Source: Rutidosis leptorrhynchoides
Taxonomy: Eukaryota; Streptophyta; Magnoliopsida; Asterales; Asteraceae
Reading direction: 5' to 3'
DNA: 64,000 bases
Assembly (NCBI RefSeq): GCF_046630445.1
Contig: NC_092334.1
Coordinates: 105,161,501 to 105,225,500, forward strand
In this document: positions 11,085-23,532 of the stretch, one piece after another
Numbering within the stretch: position 1 is the first letter of the stretch
Layout: each line of letters opens with the position of its first letter
Position numbers and translations under genes: made by a program
The notes under the pieces: model-generated
Database searches by the model: none
Seen by the model: the letters and a program-made list of their open reading frames with translations, nothing else
What the model was told of the DNA's origin: nothing

Positions 11085-13748
11085 TATCGAGCTCATTTAA
11101 ACCTTGAGCGTTTATGCCACAATGTTAGGGTAGACAAAACAGAGAGTAGTTCATGAAAATTATATTCATGAAGTTTGATAGAGATCATCATTGTTTACAA
11201 TAAGAATATTGTAATGATGAATATAAGTTGAAGAATAAAGTTTTATCACTATTGAATAATATGGATAGAACGATTCGATTATAGAAAGAGTATAAACGAA
11301 GCTATCGTAAAAGAGTGAATGAGTAAATTAAATGTTCGCCTTAACTTTTGACGTAGTCACGATTGATTTCCGGAATTCAAGGGATTAAAGGAAATCTTCG
11401 TAATCTATAAGATTTGATTATCCGGTATTTACGGAATTTTGGGATTTCTTTGATTAAATGCGATGAATTGCCTCGATTGCTGTGTTTGGAAATTTTGCTA
11501 TAAATTAGCTTCTTCCGTTTCATTATCTTCACCACTTCTATACTTTCTTCCTAGATTCATACTTCCAAAAGATTTGTTAATATGCTCAATCCCGTATTGA
11601 TATTTGTTATTATATTAACCATATATGCAGTCATGCTTCTTTTTCTTTTACCACCAGAGGAATCTGTTTACTTCTACTATGCTCTTGGGGTTATAGTGTT
11701 TTTAATTCTCCCGTGTTTTTATGTTGCTATACGCATTGATATACACGATTTGTAATTTCTGTGTTGTTATCGGGCTTTGTATTTTCCCTTATATGTCGGA
11801 GCTCTTTACCTTTTTATTCTGCTCTTGACTCTAAGTTAAGCGAGTAATGATCCAGAATTTGTAGGTATGAAGTTTCGAATGAACCTAATGTTCTAAGCGT
11901 AATATCACGATTTGATTTGGTAAATTACCAGAATTACTGAGGATAGAACTATCAAGAATATATGTTCTTGATATGTTCAGAGATTAAGTAGAATGTAAGA
12001 GTCGTGTAACATAGCAAATAATGATTATAAAGTCTATGAATCATCATCTTCCATTAAAAATTTAGCATGACTTACTGTAATATAATCACGTTGGCCTGAC
12101 GTCATTATATTATACTAACTCATGCTTCAATTTCCAACATTTCTTCAAAACATTTATAATTTAAACTTGAATTTTACTGAATATAGAAACTAAAATAGTT
12201 TCCTTTATAAAGATATCGCAAAGAGATACTTAATTGTGGACAAGAATCGTTATGAAAATATCTTCAGAAATATAGAGGATATTTATAACGACATTTTGGA
12301 ATTTCTAAGTTCGAAGGTTGATGAAGAAAAATTTTCCGCAAGCTTTTAACATAACTTCGGAGCAAGATATTCTCTAAAGATTTTATCGGATCCAGAATTA
12401 CCTGGATTCTTTGAATATAGGGTTTGGTCCTTGTATTTGTCCTTGGTCTCCTCCATGGTTAGCTCAATCCGTTTTTCAGTTCCAAATTTTCTTTTGAGCT
12501 TTTCCAACGTACCATTCTTTATTATCAAACTTTTGGCCATTGAGACCATCTACAGTTTTGCTGTTTCCTCTGCATTTAATGCAGCCATATTTGATTCATC
12601 GGTTATCAATCCGATATGGTTTCAAGAAATTTCATTTTTAGATGATTAAACGCTGATTGTAATCGTCAACGGTTCTAATGGTTGATGAATAGGCGTTGTT
12701 GATTTCAAAAGTAATGAACGATAATTTCGGTGGTTTGATGTGATAATTCATCATAGAATACGAATGAATATAATTCATGAATGTAGTGATCTTTAGGAAG
12801 ATTACACTTGCTAAAGATTTACTTGGATTCCGATATGTCCAAATCAGAATAGGTAATTAAATTTGTATGAAAATGGTTGTTCTTTAGTGAACGGATACAT
12901 ATGTGGATGTAAGTAGTATAGTTACTAATTATTGAATCAGAATTTGAAGAATGTACAATGTAAGATATTGATGTGAGATATAAATATTTCTCGGGTTTTA
13001 CCTACCCGTTAAAATATTTTCACAATTAACAGTTTGTACAAAAGGATTTTTAATTACAATCTTTATGAAGATATACGTTCATATATGTATTCTTCACGTA
13101 TAATATAGATTTAATGAGTTAATATACTATTAAAATCATTTGATTTGCGGTTGAAGCGAGAATAAATAATCTTCAAAACTTGAGAGATTTCATAATCATC
13201 GCAGAATATTTCTTTAATGAAGTTATGAATCAATACTCCATCGTTCATTATTATTGATATACCTCGGTATATGATGTTGATGCTCGTGGAATTCTTATGA
13301 AATTCACAAGGCACGAATGATGTTTTCTAAAGAGTTTTGAGTACATCGAAAATAAAAGTGTAAAACCAAACATGTATTTGAATAATACACTTAGTTTATT
13401 ATGAAATGGAGTTATTGTGATGAAGCAGTGATTAACGAGGAATGTATATCATAGCATATTAGTGATATGAATTAACCAAGTAGTACATACTATTTAAGAT
13501 TCACACGTAATAGCTTAATACGAAAAGATTTATTATTGTTCCAAACCATATATATATATATATATATAAAGTATACATATATAATTTTCAGGAAGAATGA
13601 GTCAATACATCTTAACTCATTATTACTAATATTCCTTGGTATCTATGGGGCGTATGATGTTGATATCCGAGGTACAGATTATGGTGTTTGTTGTTGGTGA
13701 AGCTGATGTTGTTGGTGGTGATGCTGTTGGTACTGGTGGTGATGTTGG
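11085..13748 (-). other. Non-coding interior of the LARD-like element
   Basis: No ORF above about 70 codons and no retroviral motif on the element's strand. A (TA)n tract lies at 13546-13568. A second CTACCCGTTAAAA sequence near 13002 resembles the polypurine region beside the 3' LTR (8231-8245). Confidence 0.6.
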
Positions 13749-14150
13749 TTATGCTGCTGGTGCTCGTAGGTTTCGCACCATATTCTCCAGAGCCACCACT
13801 CGAGCGCGAAGCTCATTGACTTCTTCTATTATTCCGGGGTGATTGGCGGTTCGGACAAGTGGATGAATAAGATCTAGAATTTTAGATATTATATATTCGT
13901 AACTGGATACCCTGGAAATGAGGGTGAAAATAGTGTTCCGAACGGGTTCGCCGGTAAGTGCTTCAGGTTCTTCACCAAGAGGTGAATTCGGTTGGTGGAA
14001 GGGATCACCTTCTTCTTGTCTCCATTGATTAAGTTTACTATGAACCCATCCCCAATTCATCCAAAATAGATGATGACTAATTGGTTGGTTCATTTCGGTT
14101 ATGCTGCCATTGGAGCTCGAGGAGTTCGAGGAATCATGTGAGAAATCCAT
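13749..14150 (-). CDS. Pre-gag ORF of the LARD-like element, coiled-coil end
   Basis: A 133-codon ORF with a real ATG, the only sizeable one in the element, about 900 nt after the primer-binding site. It starts with a Ser-rich segment (SSNSSSSNGS), continues with a Trp-containing middle and ends with a heptad-like helix (EEVNELRARVVALENMV). There is no zinc knuckle and no capsid motif that I recognise. A similar C-terminal helix occurs in the ORF between primer site and gag of Gypsy element 1 (51429-51689). It may be a small structural or packaging protein, or a relic; function is unknown. Confidence 0.55.
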   Translation of the reverse strand: MDFSHDSSNSSSSNGSITEMNQPISHHLFWMNWGWVHSKLNQWRQEEGDPFHQPNSPLGEEPEALTGEPVRNTIFTLISRVSSYEYIISKILDLIHPLVRTANHPGIIEEVNELRARVVALENMVRNLRAPAA

Positions 14151-15043
14151 ATTATCTGATCGGAATAAGGGTTTTTGTTATGAGATGAGTGTTGAATATT
14201 GAATGATATATTTGTCTTCTTGATATACGTATATATAGCAAAAAGATTTTCGTAATTTACGGAGGAAATTTAGGAAAAGTGTTAGACAACGTTTATTAAG
14301 ATAGATATGATAAGATATAATAAGATATGATGTGTCTATAATCCAATAATAGCAGTATGACGTGTCGAGATCATAAAATGATAAGTATGTAATCTGATAA
14401 TCTTTCGATTAAAGACTTTCAATTCGTAATGGTCTATTCAGGTCTAGGGGCTTGAGCTATAGGATCCTTTAAATCGGTAATCCAAACCCTTCCATTCTAG
14501 AGTTTCGTAGACGCCATCCGTCAAGAAAATTCAATAACGAGAAATAAAAGGTATAAAAGTAATGAATATGAGTAGTGATGACATTATAATGTCTTTGAGA
14601 TTCTTGATAACTCAATGACATTTTTCGGTTCTCAAACTGATGCATAAAGGCATAAAGCATATAGGTACGTGATATAACAGGGAGTTATATACGTTTGAGT
14701 ATGAATAGTAACAAATATATGAGTTTCAAAAATTCATGGATAATATTTCATGTAATACATATGTAATACACAAAACCATGATAAATGACATAGGAATGTC
14801 GAGAACGGTGTCGCATTTAAATGTGGCGGCGGAATTGAATAGTACTTAGGAGAATGAGCAGAGTTCTTAGATTGGCTCGGCATTCTAAGATAAGTAAAGT
14901 TTCTAAAGTATAGTGTAGCATTTAACAGTTAAAGGCAATAATTAAAGGCACTATAGTCAAAGAAAGTTGTAGTCCTACATTGCTAAGGTACCTAATTGTA
15001 TAAGGAACACATAAGATGCAATCTTGGTTCTCTACAACAACCT
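14151..15043 (-). other. 5' leader of the LARD-like element
   Basis: Non-coding sequence between primer-binding site and the single ORF, the usual position of dimerisation and packaging signals; none is identified here. Confidence 0.6.
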
Positions 15044-15055
15044 GCTCTGATACCA
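15044..15055 (-). promoter_or_regulatory. Primer-binding site (tRNA-iMet type)
   Basis: The minus strand reads TGGTATCAGAGC, complementary to the 3' end of plant initiator Met tRNA, three bases inside the 5' LTR. It sets the orientation. Confidence 0.92.
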
Positions 15056-15058
15056 ATC

Positions 15059-17597
15059 TGTCACACCCCCAAAATGGACCAGGGGTAATTGTGACCAATC
15101 ATATCATAACACAGTTGTATAAGCGATAACGACTCTAAATGAGACGTTTTATTTATTACATAAACAGCGGAAGCATTATTCAAAGTTTTACATCATAAGA
15201 GTACAGTAAATGGAAAATGTCTTAAACAAAATGATAAATATGAATGATGGACTCCATGCAAGCAGCAAAGCATACATCAATCATCTAGTAGCAAGTAGCA
15301 GCTAGCTCAATCATCACCTGAGACAAAACACGCTTAAAGTGTCAACCAAAAAGGTTGAGTGAAATTCATAGGTTTATAAATAATATCTAAAGTTTTAGAC
15401 CACAAGATTTAGTTTAAAGTTGATTGATATAGAAATATCAATCTAAAAGTGTTGCTGCAGTTTGTAATATCGCTACTAAACAATTTACCCTATGACACCT
15501 TGTACTGTCAGTGTCGTGGAATCATTATTATGTAACCAAAGACCAACGGTCGAATGGTTAGAGACGTTACTCTCAATAGGCCTACTCACAATAATTAAAT
15601 TTGCATTTAAACGTAGCAATTGACGATATTACGGTAGGGATTTAGCATGAATCAAAGCATGACAGCATAGTTAACAATTTAGTACTTGTGTCTAAGCGTA
15701 AAACAGTTATAAAGCAAGCATGTGTCTCACCCCAAAAGTTATAAAACAGTTATGAAACAGTAAAAAGTGGGGCTATGAAGTTCACCTTAGTAGCACACGA
15801 AAGAATTGAACGGAAGGACGTGACCGAGATCTCAACCTAGAGATAGAACGTATGATCAGACATTGTCTAACAGACAACAGTATATAGTACTATATTGATA
15901 GTAATGGTTCACTAAAGAATTTCTATTTTCGGAAGGTTACTATTTATGGAAAGTTTCCACTTATAGTAATTTTCCAATTTTAGAAAGTTCGGGTTAATCT
16001 TTAGCAAGACGTTGTATAACTTTACTCAAACTTCGTTGCTATCAAATAAGTCAGGAATGACCAGATGTAACCGGGGGCCCAGGATTCTTGACCAGAATCT
16101 AAGTCATGGCATTCGAGATCCACAAGCTTACCCATAAATGGCAACCTAGACATCATTCACTTACGACCGTGAGTAGCGATGAAGTTCACATGAATTATAC
16201 ATTATCTTTGATTAACCTTCACTTTAGGTGTATACACACAACGAATTATTAATGTACTTAATAATTATATATGTGATAATATAACCTAAGTTTTACTTAA
16301 TATTTAGTTATTATACCTTAGTATGTCTTACATATATTAAATATAATTACCTTTAAATAAATACCTAAATTACTTCAAAAATAATAGTGTTTTATTAATC
16401 GAACATTATTAAAAAATGTCTAAATAATAAATTAAATATCTAAAAATTACATACATAATTTTTATAGTCTTAGTTAATCATATAGATTAGTAGAAAAATT
16501 TAAGAAAACATTTTTATTATATTTTTGTATTTATTTTTGTTTTTACCCTTAATGTATTCACAAAATAATTTTAATTCTACATAATTACTAAATAAACCCA
16601 AATAATTATTTTTATAATTTTTATAAGTTTCTATCAGTCTAATAACCTGTAGAAAAATATTTAAAAAAATATTTTTTTATTATTTTATATTTATTCTTAA
16701 TTTACCTTCGAATTACATAATAATAGAGTTTAATTATATAATAAATACCAATTCGACCCAAGTAATTATTTTTATAATTTTTTCAGATATATATAAGTTT
16801 TAAAAACTCAGAAAAAAATTATATATATTTTATTTTTGGTTAAAAGTATTTATTACGAATTTTACATTGTTTTTACGTTTAAACACTACATAATTCGTAT
16901 TTAATTATAAATGATATTCCATAAATTATCAAAATTATTTTTATGCATCATAACACTTATAATACTAATTATAACATATAAACATAATTAATTTTGAATT
17001 TTACAAAGAATATACAATAAATATAAATATAAATGACAATATTGAAAAAAATTAATAAAAATAGAAAGTACCTCAAATTTTCTTCAAGGTTTTGAGAGAA
17101 TAACTTAAGTTTTTGTGTTTGGCAAGAAAAAAATGAATGAGGAGCCATGTATTTATAGGTAAAAAATAGTTGGTGAAAAGAAAAAAAATAATAAAATAAA
17201 GGTGCCAATTTTGACAAAATAATAAAAACATGTTAAAAATGTTTTTAATAAGTTTTTGTTTTTGAAAATATTTAGTCAAAATTCATGGGCTCATTATTTA
17301 ATTTATAAAAAAAATCTTATTTCTTTTTATTTTTATTTTTTTTATAAGCTAAATATATATAATGATTAAAATAACTTATCATTTAATTAATAATTATGTT
17401 ACATATAGTTTTAAATATAATACGCATTAATATTAACTAAAGTTATTTTATATAATTAGTGTAAACTTTAGTTAACAGAACGTGTCAACTAAAAATAAAT
17501 ATTTGATCAACGTCGAATTTAATTATATATTACGTATGGATAACAACCCTATAGTCAAATTAGTCAATTCAGGTATGGAAATATGAGGGTTGTTATA
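15059..17597 (-). repeat. 5' LTR of the LARD-like element
   Basis: 2539 bp, near-identical to 5689-8226, with matching TGTCACAC and GTTATA termini. Its TATA box is at 17157-17152 on the minus strand. Confidence 0.95.
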
Positions 17598-17602
17598 AGA
17601 AT
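17598..17602. repeat. Target-site duplication AGAAT, right copy
   Basis: Follows the last LTR base; matches 5684-5688. Confidence 0.95.
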
Positions 17603-18340
17603 GAAGCAAACAAAACCACCCTGAGCCACTGCCTAACCGCCAAAAACAATCGAGCCACACGACCAACTGGGAGGTGACAAACCCAACCATTTCTGCCGGC
17701 CATGCAGCAGAACCAAAAGCAACATGGCAACGAGTAGATCTACTCCACCAACCATGACCACCACAGACCACCGCCTAACCGCCATAAATAATCGAGCAAC
17801 ACCGTCAATTGCACAAATGCAGCTATTTTCAGTGGCCAGACAACAAAAATAAAAGCCCCTGGAACATGACTAGCTGAGTGGTCCCAACAACATAACCTCC
17901 AATAGCAGGAAAACTCTAGTGAACATGAAAACTGGAAAAAAATCCCTAGGGAAAGGCGAGACGAAAGAGTTAAAAGTACTATAACCAACCCTTACCTCGA
18001 GAACGGTGGTGGATGAGAGGTTATGGCCATTCAACACCTCCACAACTCACCGAAAAAAGAGAAGGACGTGAAGGCGGATAGAAAGAAACTAAAAAATGGA
18101 GAAACGCAGGAAATGGAAGGAAAAAAATCCAATGGGAAAAAACCCAACCAAGTCAATTGGAGCTCCGACAAGAGGCTGGCCGGAGACAAGATCAAGTGAA
18201 ATAAAGGGGGAGAATGAGAAGAAAATGAGAGGAAGGAACGGAAGAAGAACGAAGAGAGAATGACCCCAGACCTCCGACAAATATCGGTGGCCAGAGGAGG
18301 TGAAAGTGAATTTGGGTTAGCTTTCTGAGAAAACATACAT
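17603..18340. other. GC-richer unassigned sequence, continuation of 5085-5683
   Basis: A unit starting CYGCCTAACCGCCA occurs at about 17628 and again at about 17771, giving a degenerate tandem repeat of about 143 bp. The minus strand ends in a pyrimidine-rich stretch. Short minus-strand ORFs overlap, but none shows a recognisable domain. It may be a LINE-type 5' leader or other old repeat; I cannot decide. Confidence 0.4.
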
Positions 18341-19118
18341 CATTTTTAACAAGATCTAGATGCTATTAAAGTGTAACTATGCAAAAACACAAACACCATT
18401 TGTTGACAAAATGTCAAGCATTAAAACGAAAAAGTGATGCGAATAACGACGTGTTTACCTCGTTGTTATCCATGACTGGTCTTTTAGGGGCTACAATTTA
18501 CATAAACGCACGTATATACTTCTTTTATTTCACCAAATTACTCAAAAACGCCAAAACCGCTCACAAAATGCGTGGATGAATGCAATTACGTATAAATTGA
18601 TGTGAATCTTGTGGATGAACGTGTAGAAAAGGATGAATATGTAGGATGTTTCTTAATCGGGGTCATTTGGTGAAACAAATAGAGGTTAACTGAAATATGA
18701 TCGCAAATTGCAAAAATTGTTTTCGTTGAATGTGTGAAGATGGCTGCACCAGATAAGTATATATAGGATACAATTAGGTTTGCAAATCGCAAAGATCTTA
18801 TGCGATTTGCGAGTGCCTGTATTCTCGTTCATGACCGACGAAGTTATAGTCGTGAAAAGAAATAACTGGCTATGACCGATAATTACCATGTACGCAAATT
18901 GTAAATGTTCTTTGCGATTTGCAAGGGTGTTTTTGAGGTTTTTTCTAATCTATTTATATAACTTATTTGAAAAGAGATTTTCGGTTAATGTCTCTAAAAA
19001 TTATAATATAATTTACTGGAAATGAGCATCCAACAAGTGTTTCTATATAGATCCAGCCCATTCGAACTACAATCTCTAAAGCCTAAACAAGATTCACAAG
19101 CCCAATAAATAACAATCC
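18341..19118 (-). other. Probable LTR remnant with TGCGAT inverted repeats and TATA box
   Basis: Two inverted-repeat units occur: GCAAATCGCA/TGCGATTTGC (18782-18810) and GCAAATTGTA/TGCGATTTGC (18894-18921). On the minus strand TATATATA (about 18768-18758) follows the first unit within about 20 bp. This resembles the promoter layout of the identified LTRs, but no LTR ends could be found. Confidence 0.45.
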
Positions 19119-19123
19119 CCTTG
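19119..19123. repeat. Target-site duplication CCTTG, left copy
   Basis: CCTTG precedes the LTR beginning TGAAATGACC at 19124 and is repeated at 23440-23444. Confidence 0.9.
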
Positions 19124-20202
19124 TGAAATGACCCGTCCTAATCCATAAGAACTAATACAAATACATATGATTACATTGCAAGGTATTTGACCTCTATACG
19201 ATACATTTTACAAACATTGCATTCGTTTTAAAAGACAAACTTTCATTACATCGAAAGTTGACAGGCATGCATACTATTTCATAATATTCAACTATAAATG
19301 ACCTAATCTGTCATATACTTAATAATAATATTTATTGAACTCAACGACTTGAATGCAACATCTTTTGAAATATGCTATGAATGACTCCAAGTAATATCTT
19401 TAAAATGAGCAAATGCACAGCGGAAGATTTCTTTCAAACCTGAGAATAAACATGCTTTCAAGTGTCAACCAAAAGGTTGGTGAGTTCATTAGTTTATCAT
19501 AAACAATCATTTCCATTAATTTAATAGACCACAAGATTTTCATTTCATTTCTCATAATATACATCCCATGCATAGAGACAAAAATATCATTCACATAGAT
19601 TGAACACCTGATAATTGACATTAACAAGATGCATATAGAATATCCCCATCATTCCGGGACACCCATCGGACATGATAAATTTTGAAGTACTAAAGCATTC
19701 CAAATTCCAGAATGGGGGTTGTTAGTTCCCGTAGATCTACCTTTAGGATTCGCGTCAATTAGGGGCCAGTTCCCTAATTCTTAGATTACCAGGCTAAAAG
19801 GGGCATATTCGGCTTCGATCCATTCAACCATATAATGTAGTTTCGATTACTTGTATCTATTTCGTAAAATATTTATAAAAGCGGATGTATTCTCAGTCCC
19901 AAAAATATATATTGCAAAAGTATTTAAAAAGGGAGCAAATGAAACTCACTATACTGTATTTCGTAGTAAAAATACATATGACGTCATTGAACAAGTGCAA
20001 GGTTGACCTTGGATTCAAGAACCTATATTAAGTATATATATTTATATGTTGGTTAATATCTGTCTAACAATTTAGGTTAAACCGTAGTGTATCACAATCC
20101 TAATGCTCGAGACTACTATGCAAAAGTCAGCAAAAGTCAATTTGACTAAAAATGATTTCCAAAATCTGTACATGATTATTATATAAATTTAAATATAGTC
20201 GT

Positions 20203-20306
<104 letters not shown>

Positions 20307-20984
20307 TTATTAGATTTTATTAAAGTAAATAATAAAAGTCATTTATTAATAAAAGTTTATATATAATAAAAATATACTTTTATGTATTTTAAGTAAATAA
20401 ATTTATAAAGTTCACTTAATATCATAAAATATAGTGGTATGTATTATTAATGTAATTATATTACACGTAGTAAAATATCTTTATATCACATGTTTATTTG
20501 ATAAAATAATAACGATAATAATAGTAAGTAAAAGTTGTATTATTTTGTAATAATAATTATTATTTTTCTACTAATAACAATATTTATATTTACTAACAAT
20601 GATAAAATGATAATTCTTATTAATAATAATACTAAAATGATAATAATAATGATAATTTATATTAACAATGATATTCCTATTAAAATAATAATTTTTGTAA
20701 AAATAATAGTTTTAATATTAATAATACTTTTAATAATAATGATGAAATAATGAAAATGATATTTTTATTTAAATCAAAACTTACTATATTTTTATTTCAT
20801 CATGATACTTATACTCATTATTTCCTAATCAATTTGTTAATAGCTTTTAGTCGTCTTTTATATCGCGTTCGTAAAAATGATAATAATAGTAATCATAATA
20901 ATTAGATGTTACTAATATTAGTTTTAAGTATAATAATACTAATAATAATAAATATTATGATAATACTAATAACTATTTTAATGA

Positions 20985-20998
20985 TGATAATAATAATA

Positions 20999-21074
<76 letters not shown>

Positions 21075-21156
21075 TTAATCATAATCTTAGCGATGATAAC
21101 GATAGTTATAATAATAAAAATAACAATTTTTAATAATAATATCTTTTATTAATAAC

Positions 21157-21252
<96 letters not shown>

Positions 21253-21253
21253 T
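20985..21253. repeat. (AAT)n microsatellites
   Basis: Two long AAT runs (about 21000-21075 and 21163-21253) with degenerate AAT-rich sequence between. Poly-Asn ORFs here are artefacts. Confidence 0.97.
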
Positions 21254-21957
21254 AGATTATAACGACGATAATAATAACGATAGTAATAATAATAATAATC
21301 ATTTTAACAATAAAACCAGAATTCAGTTGACCATAACTTCTAATCTGTTCATCGAAACCATTCGAGTTCTAAATGAAAAGTTCTTAATTTTTCGCTATCT
21401 TTCCAATGACATGCATATCATATACTTTATCTCAACCGCATATGTAACTAATTCAGTATTCAACATAACCTATCTAATGACAATAACAAATGTACAAGCA
21501 TGCATAATCCTATATACTCGAGCACTAGTCAGGGATACACTAATAATATATAAAAGTTAAGTTATGAGTGCTCACGTATCAATATTGAGATTCAATATTG
21601 CAGGAAAAGTATGTAGACGCAACGGAGACGATAACATTAATCTGACCTCACGAGCATACCCATGAACTATACACATCACCTCCATAGCTATAACCCATAA
21701 TTTCCTTAGCCCTATCCTACTCGAAAACCAGTTTTAAAATCACGCGAGCAGAACCTCATTGTAGTATTTTATGTATAATACTAATAATATCACTCCTAAT
21801 ACTAATACTAATAATAATAAGATTAACATTAATAAACTTAATATTAATACTAATACTAATAATAATAATAATAATATTAATATTTATAAATATAAATATA
21901 GAAGGATCGAGAGGGATGAAGTGAATAAAATGAATCAGACACCAGAATTTGATCAAC

Positions 21958-22032
21958 TTTATAGGATGTGCACCTCAACTATCCCTCATACGATCGCATG
22001 GGGATGTGAGGGCTAGCTCATGTGATTGCATG
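21958..22032 (-). promoter_or_regulatory. Double palindrome plus TATA box, solo LTR copy 2
   Basis: On the minus strand a degenerate palindrome (22019-22032, centre 22025.5) and ATGCGATCGTAT (21988-21999, centre 21993.5) lie exactly 32 bp apart. TATAAA starts at 21963, 30.5 bp past the nearer centre. The palindromes have decayed more than in copy 1, but the spacing is unchanged. Confidence 0.7.
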
Positions 22033-23152
22033 ATGCTAGTCACGAGCACATATTCGATTTACAATGCTGCCGACACTTTATATTAATATTATATTTATAT
22101 TATATTTAATCTATATAATTATATAAATATTATATTATATTTATATGTATTGTTAACTTATAAACTTAGTTCTAAAGAGTTGTACGTTGTCACTCGACTC
22201 ATGTCCCGCTTCTGGTTTTTCGAACGACGTTTCGTACACTGAGAAAATTAATACTTTACGTTTCGTGACAAGTACCTTTATAAATAATAATACTTAATTC
22301 AATGAAAAACTAATCCACTCAAAGTGTAACCTAATTATTTGAGTGTTGTAGTCATTTGCTTCTATAAATCAACGTCTCATTGTTTACTAAAATGTATTAT
22401 TTTAAATCGAAACGTTTTATGACTAAATAAATATTATATCTTACTATTGTGCGAGATATATATATATATATATATTCTCATTTAGAATATAAATTTTTAC
22501 TTAAAATATTTACTTAATTATATAACATTTAGTTTTTCAAAACTAATTAAATTTCAAAGTTCATTTTTATTTCGTTTAGAAAAATATTATAACACGTAAC
22601 GTTTTCATTTTGAAACTTAAATAAATACAATTCATTTATGTACTAACGTTTCGAATATCAATCGCATCACTAATCGAGTGTTACTATCGTTTACTTAACT
22701 AATTTGAAAACATATAATTTTAATGAATACGTTTTAAATACAAGTTGCAAGTTATAAATATATATTTAACAACCAATATTTCAACTTATGTTTATTAAAT
22801 CAAAAACGTTTTAAATAATCAAGTTCTATTATATCGAAAAGCGTTTTCGTAGAATTGAAAATAGATCAGTCGAATATTATGAAATTCAATTCTCCACTAA
22901 CTTTTGTCTAACGTTCGTCAATTGACAGATTTGTTCTTACATGTAAATCACCTTACTAAATATTTCGAATACCGCTAAAAGGAAAGGTTTCTTAAATCAA
23001 AGTGGACCTATCAATAGAGACTCGAAATCATAATTCAATGTATCTGATAATTCAATCATTTGGTATAATCTTCTAATTCCCTCGATGAACATATTGAAAT
23101 AAATACGTTCATGTAAAGTATTATGCATTTAATACTTTGTTAATATTTCAAG

Positions 23153-23258
<106 letters not shown>

Positions 23259-23439
23259 CATATACAATCATATCTATTCATATAATGATTCGTGAATCGT
23301 CAAAATTTGGTCGAGGTTAAATGAATGTATGAATACAGTTTAAAATCCTTGAGATTCAACTTAACAAACTTTGCTTATCGTGTCGGAAATATATAAAGAT
23401 CAAAGTTTAAATTTGGTCAGAAATTTCCGTGTTGTCACA

Positions 23440-23444
23440 CCTTG
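23440..23444. repeat. Target-site duplication CCTTG, right copy
   Basis: Directly follows the LTR end GTTGTCACA; matches 19119-19123. Confidence 0.9.
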
Positions 23445-23532
23445 GGCACAAGCTCAAGCGAATTTAAGTACTCCTATTAGATACTTGATTCCTCCCAAAA
23501 TAATTATTCACTTTTTACTATTTATTTATTTA

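Larger units (their letters stand above)
5689..17597 (-). mobile_element. Large non-autonomous LTR retrotransposon (LARD-like)
   Basis: Two direct repeats of 2538 and 2539 bp flank a 6.8-kb interior, with AGAAT on both sides. A primer-binding site complementary to initiator Met tRNA (TGGTATCAGAGC on the minus strand, 15044-15055) sits three bases inside the right repeat, so the element runs right to left. The LTRs differ by roughly 1% by eye, so the insertion is fairly young. No reverse transcriptase, integrase or zinc-knuckle motif is visible in the interior, even after removing the nested solo LTR. This is the pattern of a large retrotransposon derivative moved by a partner element's enzymes. 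Confidence 0.92.

Noticed and set aside
13636-13842. Gly/Val-rich plus-strand ORF
   Set aside because: Antisense shadow of a GGTGTTG-rich stretch overlapping the start of the LARD ORF region.
5689-17597. Segmental duplication explaining the two 2.54-kb repeats
   Set aside because: Flanking AGAAT duplications and a tRNA-iMet primer site at the inner edge show that they are LTRs.
17523-18336. Trp- and Ser/Phe-rich minus-strand ORFs
   Set aside because: Short overlapping frames over repeat-like sequence, no recognised domain.
20535-21133. ORFs rich in Ile and Asn
   Set aside because: They translate (AAT)n and AT-rich microsatellite DNA within a solo LTR; no start context or domain.
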